DNA of 27,943 nucleotides from CAZGAH01 sp964523295. GTDB taxonomy: Bacteria; Desulfobacterota; Desulfovibrionia; Desulfovibrionales; Desulfovibrionaceae. Under the pieces are notes generated by a model, which was not told the origin of the DNA, searched no databases, and saw only the letters and a program-made list of their open reading frames with translations. The DNA is taken from positions 1 to 27,943 of the forward strand of contig CAZGAH010000055.1 in the NCBI GenBank assembly GCA_964523295.1, in the 5' to 3' direction. Within the stretch, counting starts at the first letter, position 1; each line of letters starts with the position of its first letter. Of the stretch, positions 23,141 through 27,943 are shown piece by piece. Both the position numbers and the translations under genes were made by a program.

Positions 23141-23335
23141 CTACGCGCCCCTCTCTTTTTCCTGCATCACGGTGAGTATACGTGCGATGTTTTTCCTGAC
23201 CTGCGGTATCGAGGCCGTGTTCTCGAGTTGCGAGGTCGCATGACGAAAACGAAGTCTGAACAGCTCGTCACGCGTTTCACCGAGTTTCTGCTTCAATTCG
23301 GTAGCAGAGAGGTTTGTCAGATCCTTGGCCTGCAT
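23141..23335 (-). CDS. rpmC: 50S ribosomal protein L29
   Basis: A 64-residue helical hairpin protein at the tunnel exit, near the docking site for SRP and trigger factor. It reads MQAKDLTNLSATELKQKLGE then TRDELFRLRFRHATSQLENT, with the usual IPQVRKNIARILTVMQEKE ending. It starts two bases after the rplP stop. Confidence 0.96.
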   Translation of the reverse strand: MQAKDLTNLSATELKQKLGETRDELFRLRFRHATSQLENTASIPQVRKNIARILTVMQEKERGA

Positions 23336-23337
23336 GA

Positions 23338-23751
23338 CTAGAAAACCTCCCTCGTGACGATGATGGTGCGTATCGGCAGCTTGTGCGCCGCGCGGGTCAG
23401 GGCTTCTTTGGCCAATTCCAGGGTCACTCCCTTGATTTCATAGAGCACACGCCCGGGCTTCACCGGAGCACACCAGCCGACCGGTGCGCCCTTTCCCTTG
23501 CCTTGCCGCACTTCCGCCGGCTTCTGGGTTACCGGGCGATCAGGAAAAACCCGGATCCAGACCTTGCCGCCGCGCTTGATGTGCCGCATCATGGCAATAC
23601 GAGCCGCCTCAATCTGCTGGCTGGAGAGCTTGCCATGCTCAACGGCCTTGAGTGCAACCTCGCCAAAGGCCACGGTCGATCCGCGCTGGGCCTTGCCCCG
23701 CAATCGAAGCTTCTGGCTTTTGCGGTATTTTGTCTTTTTGGGACTCAGCAT
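23338..23751 (-). CDS. rplP: 50S ribosomal protein L16
   Basis: A 50S protein that helps position A-site tRNA. Its 137 residues start MLSPKKTKYRKSQKLRLRGK and have AFGEVALKAVEHGKLSSQQI, FPDRPVTQKPAEVRQGKGKG and GRVLYEIKGVTLELAKEALT. It lies two bases after the rpsC stop. Confidence 0.97.
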   Translation of the reverse strand: MLSPKKTKYRKSQKLRLRGKAQRGSTVAFGEVALKAVEHGKLSSQQIEAARIAMMRHIKRGGKVWIRVFPDRPVTQKPAEVRQGKGKGAPVGWCAPVKPGRVLYEIKGVTLELAKEALTRAAHKLPIRTIIVTREVF

Positions 23752-23753
23752 GA

Positions 23754-24392
23754 CTACTCCACCTCGTGCTCAAGGATGACGCCCTTGAATATCCAGACTT
23801 TGACACCGATGACACCGTAGGTCGTCTTGGCGACCGCCAGGCCGTAATCGAGATCGGCGCGTAGCGTGTGCAACGGAACGCGACCGTCACGATACCACTC
23901 GGACCGGGCGATTTCCGCACCAGCCAGGCGACCGGCGCATGCGACCTTGATACCCTCGGCGCCGAACTTACGGGCAAGGCCGACGGTACGCTTCATAGCC
24001 CGCCGGAAGGCTACACGACGCTCGAGCTGCATCGCGATGTTCTCGGCAACGAGCTGGGCATCGGTTTCCGGACGCCGGATTTCATTGACCTCAATGGAAA
24101 AGTCACGATTGAACCGGTTCTTGAGGTCCTGGCGCAGCTTTTCGATTTCCACTCCCTTACGGCCGATGACAATGCCTGGCCTGGCGGTGTGGATAATCAA
24201 ACGAACCTTGCCACCGGCGCGCTCGATTTCGACCTTGGAAATACCGGCATGGTACAGCGTCTTCTTTGCGTACTTGCGGATCTTGTGATCCTCGAACACG
24301 AACGAAGAGTACTCTTTCTTGCTGTACCAGCGGGAGAGCCAATTTTTATTGTACCCCAGCCGGAAGCCGTACGGATGTGTTTTCTGGCCCAA
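23754..24392 (-). CDS. rpsC: 30S ribosomal protein S3
   Basis: A protein of the 30S head at the mRNA entry channel. Its 212 residues have the N-terminal MGQKTHPYGFRLGYNKNWLS, a type 2 KH domain with VIGRKGVEIEKLRQDL (about residues 75-90) and the C-terminal domain ending with YGVIGVKVWIFKGVILEHE. It lies 11 bases after rplV. Confidence 0.97.
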   Translation of the reverse strand: MGQKTHPYGFRLGYNKNWLSRWYSKKEYSSFVFEDHKIRKYAKKTLYHAGISKVEIERAGGKVRLIIHTARPGIVIGRKGVEIEKLRQDLKNRFNRDFSIEVNEIRRPETDAQLVAENIAMQLERRVAFRRAMKRTVGLARKFGAEGIKVACAGRLAGAEIARSEWYRDGRVPLHTLRADLDYGLAVAKTTYGVIGVKVWIFKGVILEHEVE

Positions 24393-24403
24393 GAGACGCC
24401 TCC

Positions 24404-24739
24404 CTAGCTTTGTTCAACGATGACCGTGATGTGGCTGGTCCGTTTGACGATCCGATTAACACGACCCATGGATCTGGGCATCCAGCGTTTCCAGGAGGGG
24501 CCGTCGTTCACGATCACGTCCCTGACAACGAGAGAATCGACGTTCAGGGAATTGTTGTGCTCGGCATTGGAAACCGCCGAATGCAACACCTCGTTGATGA
24601 TCGCAGCCGCCTTTTTCGGGGTAAACTTGAGAATATTCATCGCCTGTTCCACGGGTAAACCGCGGACGTTGCGCGCAACCAAGCGCGCCTTTCGCGACGA
24701 AATTCTCACATATTTCATTGTTGCCAGTACCTTCGTCAT
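24404..24739 (-). CDS. rplV: 50S ribosomal protein L22
   Basis: Its beta-hairpin lines the nascent peptide tunnel, the target region for macrolide resistance mutations. The 111 residues show KYVRISSRKARLVARNVRG, a central helix (KAAAIINEVLHSAVSNAEHN) and the hairpin around PSWKRWMPRSMGRVNRIVKR. AGGTGG lies 5 bases before the ATG. A 42-base spacer separates it from rpsS. Confidence 0.97.
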   Translation of the reverse strand: MTKVLATMKYVRISSRKARLVARNVRGLPVEQAMNILKFTPKKAAAIINEVLHSAVSNAEHNNSLNVDSLVVRDVIVNDGPSWKRWMPRSMGRVNRIVKRTSHITVIVEQS

Positions 24740-24781
24740 GGAGCCACCTGTCCGTCCAATGCGCTGTTTACTGCAGCGGAT

Positions 24782-25057
24782 TTACTTCTTTCCCTTCTTG
24801 TCCGCTGCATGACCATAGAAGGTTCGCGTCGGGGAAAATTCACCGAGTTTATGGCCGACCATGTTCTCGGTGACAAATACCGGTATAAACTTTTTGCCGT
24901 TATGAACCGCGAAGGTCATACCCACCATTTCTGGAATGATGGTTGAACGGCGAGACCAGGTCTTAATGACCCGGCGATCCTGGTTTTCGACGGCCTTGTC
25001 CACCTTCTTCATCAGGTGATCGTCGATGAACGGCCCTTTTTTCAGCGACCTCGGCAT
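24782..25057 (-). CDS. rpsS: 30S ribosomal protein S19
   Basis: A protein of the 30S head that works with S13. Its 91 residues start MPRSLKKGPFIDDHLMKKVD and hold TWSRRSTIIPEMVGMTFAVH and VTENMVGHKLGEFSPTRTFY. It lies eight bases after rplB. Confidence 0.97.
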   Translation of the reverse strand: MPRSLKKGPFIDDHLMKKVDKAVENQDRRVIKTWSRRSTIIPEMVGMTFAVHNGKKFIPVFVTENMVGHKLGEFSPTRTFYGHAADKKGKK

Positions 25058-25065
25058 AAAGACTC

Positions 25066-25896
25066 CTACTTTTCACCACGACGTTTGATAATCAACTTGG
25101 AAGAGGGCTTCTTTCTGTCGCGCGTCTTGTAGCCCTTGCTCGGAACACCCCAGGGCGAACAGGGATGCCGGCCGCCGGAACTCTTGCCTTCGCCGCCGCC
25201 CAGGGGATGATCAATGGGATTCATGGCAACGCCACGCACGCTGGGTCGAGTCCCAAGCCAACGGTTACGACCGGCTTTCCCCAGTGAGACGTTTTCATGA
25301 TCCACGTTGCCCACCTGACCTATTGTGGCCATGCACATGGACAGGACTTTGCGGACTTCGCCCGAGGGCAGGCGAAGCAACGCATGCTTTCCCTCCCGGG
25401 CGACCAGCTGGGCGTACGTGCCCGCTGCCCGACAGAACTGACCGCCGCGTCCTGGATGCAGCTCAATGTTATGAATGACCGTACCGATCGGAATCCGAAG
25501 CAGAGGCAACGCGTTACCTGGCTTGATATCGATGGATTCGCCGGAAATAACGGCATCACCCTGCTTGATCCCCACCGGAGCCAGAATATAGCGCTTCTCG
25601 CCATCAGCGTAATGCAAAAGCGCAATGCGTGCACTCCGATTCGGATCGTACTCAATATGCGCTACCTTGGCGGGAATCCCATGCTTGTCTCGCTTGAAGT
25701 CGATAATGCGATACAGGCGTTTGTGCCCTCCGCCTTTATGGCGGCAGGTGATACGCCCATAGACATTGCGACCGGCCTTGGCGGAAAGCCCGACGGTCAG
25801 CGACTTCTCAGGCGTGGTCCGGGTGATCTCTTCAAAGGTAGAGACGGTCTGAAACCGGCGCCCCGGAGACGTAGGTTTGAGCTTACGAAGAGCCAT
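25066..25896 (-). CDS. rplB: 50S ribosomal protein L2
   Basis: A large, highly conserved 50S protein needed for subunit association and peptidyl transferase assembly. Its 276 residues contain GRNVYGRITCRHKGGGHKRL, HNIELHPGRGGQFCRAAGTY and the C-terminal VAMNPIDHPLGGGEGKSSGG segment with the essential histidine. It ends in a Lys/Arg-rich tail. Confidence 0.98.
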   Translation of the reverse strand: MALRKLKPTSPGRRFQTVSTFEEITRTTPEKSLTVGLSAKAGRNVYGRITCRHKGGGHKRLYRIIDFKRDKHGIPAKVAHIEYDPNRSARIALLHYADGEKRYILAPVGIKQGDAVISGESIDIKPGNALPLLRIPIGTVIHNIELHPGRGGQFCRAAGTYAQLVAREGKHALLRLPSGEVRKVLSMCMATIGQVGNVDHENVSLGKAGRNRWLGTRPSVRGVAMNPIDHPLGGGEGKSSGGRHPCSPWGVPSKGYKTRDRKKPSSKLIIKRRGEK

Positions 25897-25899
25897 GGG

Positions 25900-26199
25900 T
25901 TATACTCCCTCAAAAAACTCTATTTTTTCGCCAGCAGCCAGCTTGACGTACGCCTTTTTCCAGCCGGCGATCCGACCGGCTGTACGCCGACCAGAACGGG
26001 ACCGGGCAAGAGGCTTGCGCCGGACCATGTTGACTTCAATCACTTTGACCTTGAAGGCCTCTTCAACCGCGCGCAACACATCGATCTTGTTGGCCTCGGG
26101 GTGTACGTAAAACACGACCTGCCCGGCCTTCTCCTTCACGAAGGTCGTCTTTTCCGAGATCAGCGGCCTGAGCAGTATCTGGCTGTAATGCTTATCCAT
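25900..26199 (-). CDS. rplW: 50S ribosomal protein L23
   Basis: An exit-tunnel protein and docking platform for trigger factor and SRP. Its 99 residues start MDKHYSQILLRPLISEKTTF and show VVFYVHPEANKIDVLRAVEE, with the basic loop RKPLARSRSGRRTAGRIAGW. An unusually long spacer of 91 bases separates it from rplD. Confidence 0.96.
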   Translation of the reverse strand: MDKHYSQILLRPLISEKTTFVKEKAGQVVFYVHPEANKIDVLRAVEEAFKVKVIEVNMVRRKPLARSRSGRRTAGRIAGWKKAYVKLAAGEKIEFFEGV

Positions 26200-26290
26200 G
26201 ATTCCAATCCTTCACCGGGGTTCACCGTTTCCGGAGACCGGCTCCGTCGTGCTTGTCGCGAGCTTGCGGGCTCGCCGGCGCAGTTCGTCC
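26200..26290 (-). other. 91-base spacer between rplD and rplW with two hairpins
   Basis: In most bacteria rplD and rplW overlap or nearly touch. Here the spacer holds, on the minus strand, GCGAGC/GCTCGC (26258-26263 with 26270-26275, 6-base loop) and a CGGAG/CTCCG stem (26231-26245 region). The spacing may reflect a local insertion or a control element. I found no coding potential in it. Confidence 0.5.
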
Positions 26291-26917
26291 TTACGTCAGC
26301 TTCAAGCGCTCCTGCACCAGTTGCGCAGCCTGTTCGGACATCACCAGTTGGGGATGTTTCAGAATGTCGTAGACATTCAGCTGCTCATGCGTGAGCACCC
26401 GTACACCGGGTACATTTCGCGCCGAAAGAAGAAGGTTGTTATCCTCTTTCTCGACAATGATCAAGGCTTTTTTCAACCCAAGCGTGTCAGCCATGGCCTT
26501 GAAACGTTTTGTCTTGATCTCGGGCATGGCCACGCTGTTGACGACGACAAGACCGGAATCAGCCAATCGGGAACTCAGCGCCATTTTCATGGCCAGCTGC
26601 CGGACTTTTTTGTTCACCTTGAAATCATAGCTGCGCGGCTGCGGACCAAAGATGACGGCTCCGTGGCGCCACAGCGGCGAGCGCATCGAGCCGGCGCGGG
26701 CGCGGCCCGTACCTTTCTGGCGCCAGGGCTTGCGACCGCCGCCTGAAATCAGAGCACGGTTGCGCGTGGCGTGGGTCCCCGCGCGCTGTGCAGCCAGATA
26801 CTGCCTGACCACCAGATGGAGGATTTCCGGCCTAACCTCGACCTCGAATACTTCCGGGGCCAGGGTCATTTCGCCGACTTCCTGCCGGGACTGGTCAATA
26901 ATTTTCACCACCGCCAT
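26291..26917 (-). CDS. rplD: 50S ribosomal protein L4
   Basis: An exit-tunnel protein and, in E. coli, the autogenous repressor of the S10 operon. Its 208 residues have the long basic tunnel loop GGGRKPWRQKGTGRARAGS (about 60-78) followed by PLWRHGAVIFGPQPRSYDFK. The gene starts ten bases after the rplC stop. Whether L4-type regulation exists here cannot be judged, because the operon leader is outside the window. Confidence 0.97.
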   Translation of the reverse strand: MAVVKIIDQSRQEVGEMTLAPEVFEVEVRPEILHLVVRQYLAAQRAGTHATRNRALISGGGRKPWRQKGTGRARAGSMRSPLWRHGAVIFGPQPRSYDFKVNKKVRQLAMKMALSSRLADSGLVVVNSVAMPEIKTKRFKAMADTLGLKKALIIVEKEDNNLLLSARNVPGVRVLTHEQLNVYDILKHPQLVMSEQAAQLVQERLKLT

Positions 26918-26927
26918 GTGCCTTCCC

Positions 26928-27554
26928 CTATTTAGACTTGGTCACCAGGAGGAGACCGTTCCGCGGACCGGGAACCGCCCCTTTGATGATGATGATGTTA
27001 TCTTCGGGACGGACGTCGATGACCTCCAGCGACGGGGCGGTCACTCGTTTCGCACCCATCTGCCCGGCCATTTTCTTGCCACGCATGACCTTGCCGGGCT
27101 CGGTATTATGACCGATCGATCCGCCGCTGCGATGTACCTTTTCGTGGCCATGGCTGGCGGGCAGACCGGCAAAATTCCAGCGCTTCATCGGGCCTTGAAA
27201 GCCTTTACCCTTGCTGGTGCCGGTCACCTTGACGATGTCGCCCGGAGCGAACAGGTCGACCGTCAGCTCCTGGCCCAGTTCGTAGCCTTCGACCGTGTCC
27301 AGACGGAACTCGCGCAACGTCCTATAGGTGCCTTTGCCCGCCTTGGCCTGATGCCCGCGCAGGGGTTTGGTCACGTGCGATTCCTTGAGAGGCTCGAAGG
27401 CCAGCTGCAATGCGCTGTATCCTTCGCCCGAAGGACGCCTGATCTGCATGACCGGACAGGGCCCTGCCTGGACCACTGTACAGGCGATTGCATTGCCGTC
27501 ATTGCCGAAGACCCGGGTCATGCCCAGTTTCCGTCCTAAAATACCGATAGCCAT
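26928..27554 (-). CDS. rplC: 50S ribosomal protein L3
   Basis: An early-assembly 50S protein that reaches the peptidyl transferase centre. Its 208 residues start MAIGILGRKLGMTRVFGNDG and have VTGTSKGKGFQGPMKRWNFA and SIGHNTEPGKVMRGKKMAGQ, with the Gln that is methylated in E. coli lying in this last region. It lies 12 bases after rpsJ. Confidence 0.97.
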   Translation of the reverse strand: MAIGILGRKLGMTRVFGNDGNAIACTVVQAGPCPVMQIRRPSGEGYSALQLAFEPLKESHVTKPLRGHQAKAGKGTYRTLREFRLDTVEGYELGQELTVDLFAPGDIVKVTGTSKGKGFQGPMKRWNFAGLPASHGHEKVHRSGGSIGHNTEPGKVMRGKKMAGQMGAKRVTAPSLEVIDVRPEDNIIIIKGAVPGPRNGLLLVTKSK

Positions 27555-27566
27555 AAGGTCCTCGCG

Positions 27567-27884
27567 CTAGTGTTTGATTTCCACGTCGACACCTGCCGGC
27601 AAGCTGAGCTTGCACAGGGCGTCCACGGTCTGCTGCGTTGGTTCGAGAATGTCGAGTAAACGTTTGTGAATGCGCATCTCGAACTGTTCCCGCGATTTCT
27701 TATCCACATGCACGCTACGGTTAACCGTGTACTTGTGGAAGTTGGACGGAAGCGGTATCGGGCCGGCAATGCCGGCGCCCGTGTTCCTCGCCGTATCCAC
27801 GATCTCGGTTACCGCCTTGTCAAGGATGCGGTAATCGTACGCCTTGAGCTTTATTCTGATCCGATCGCTGCTGACAGTCGCCAT
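27567..27884 (-). CDS. rpsJ: 30S ribosomal protein S10
   Basis: A 30S head protein that also works with NusB in transcription antitermination. Its 105 residues contain IRIKLKAYDYRILDKAVTEI, GPIPLPSNFHKYTVNRSVHV and SREQFEMRIHKRLLDILEPT. The ATG at 27884 comes three bases after the tuf stop, with GGAG inside the end of tuf as ribosome-binding site, so the two are probably translationally coupled. Confidence 0.97.
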   Translation of the reverse strand: MATVSSDRIRIKLKAYDYRILDKAVTEIVDTARNTGAGIAGPIPLPSNFHKYTVNRSVHVDKKSREQFEMRIHKRLLDILEPTQQTVDALCKLSLPAGVDVEIKH

Positions 27885-27887
27885 GGT

Positions 27888-27943
27888 CTACTCCAGGATT
27901 TCCGAAACTACGCCCGCGCCCACGGTGCGGCCGCCTTCGCGGA
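27888..27943 (-). CDS. tuf: Elongation factor Tu, C-terminal end only (cut by window edge)
   Basis: The last 17 codons read REGGRTVGAGVVSEILE and then TAG, the conserved C-terminus of EF-Tu. The GTPase domain lies beyond the right edge. A tuf gene directly upstream of rpsJ is the usual arrangement of the joined str and S10 operons. Confidence 0.92.
   Translation of the reverse strand, partial: REGGRTVGAGVVSEILE

Noticed and set aside
1..27943. CRISPR arrays, tRNA or rRNA genes, prophage or defence islands
   Set aside because: No direct-repeat array, cloverleaf, rRNA sequence, integrase or defence-type domain was seen on either strand.

Overview
The window is a chromosomal segment from a GC-rich Gram-negative bacterium, most likely a sulfate reducer of the Desulfovibrionales (Desulfobacterota). 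This rests on gene order (beta-CASP nuclease-rsmD-coaD-miaA; kdsB-carA-TPR protein; the ribosomal run ending secY-map-rpmJ-rpsM-rpsK-rpsD-rpoA-rplQ), on a LysR regulator resembling the group linked to selenium metabolism in these bacteria, and on the sequence character of Map and RpoA. It is inference; no database was searched.

Layout. Positions 1-600: a lone secreted-protein gene on the minus strand, richer in A+T than its surroundings, with a near-perfect sigma70 promoter. Positions 785-4483: a plus-strand housekeeping operon (beta-CASP metallo-hydrolase, rsmD, coaD, miaA) closed by a strong hairpin. Positions 4528-6651: a minus-strand chemoreceptor with Cache, HAMP, PAS and signalling domains. 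Positions 6652-8140: a degraded accessory patch, with an AT-rich spacer, a small ORF, the 3' part of an STT3/PglB-type oligosaccharyltransferase gene, and a broken IS630-family transposase start that abuts it. Positions 8141-10870: kdsB, carA (interrupted by a 16-N assembly gap) and a TPR protein. Positions 10952-13389: an FAD protein of the fumarate reductase/aspartate oxidase superfamily, convergent with the LysR-type regulator.

Positions 13433-27943: the 3' end of a large ribosomal operon, all on the minus strand, read from the right edge: tuf(3' end)-rpsJ-rplC-rplD-rplW-rplB-rpsS-rplV-rpsC-rplP-rpmC-rpsQ-rplN-rplX-rplE-rpsN-rpsH-rplF-rplR-rpsE-rpmD-rplO-secY-map-rpmJ-rpsM-rpsK-rpsD-rpoA-rplQ, closed by a bidirectional terminator. 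This fuses the S10, spc and alpha operons into one array. Most junctions are a few bases or overlap; the exceptions (rplD-rplW, rplV-rpsS, map-rpmJ, rpsM-rpsK) are where extra RNA structure may sit.

Most of the window is ordinary core genome. The parts worth a second look are the STT3/IS630 scar, the secreted orphan protein with its own promoter, the FAD protein that has lost the usual superfamily active-site motif, and a 153-base spacer in the alpha operon with two mutually exclusive inverted repeats. I see no CRISPR array, tRNA, rRNA, intact insertion sequence or recognisable defence system.
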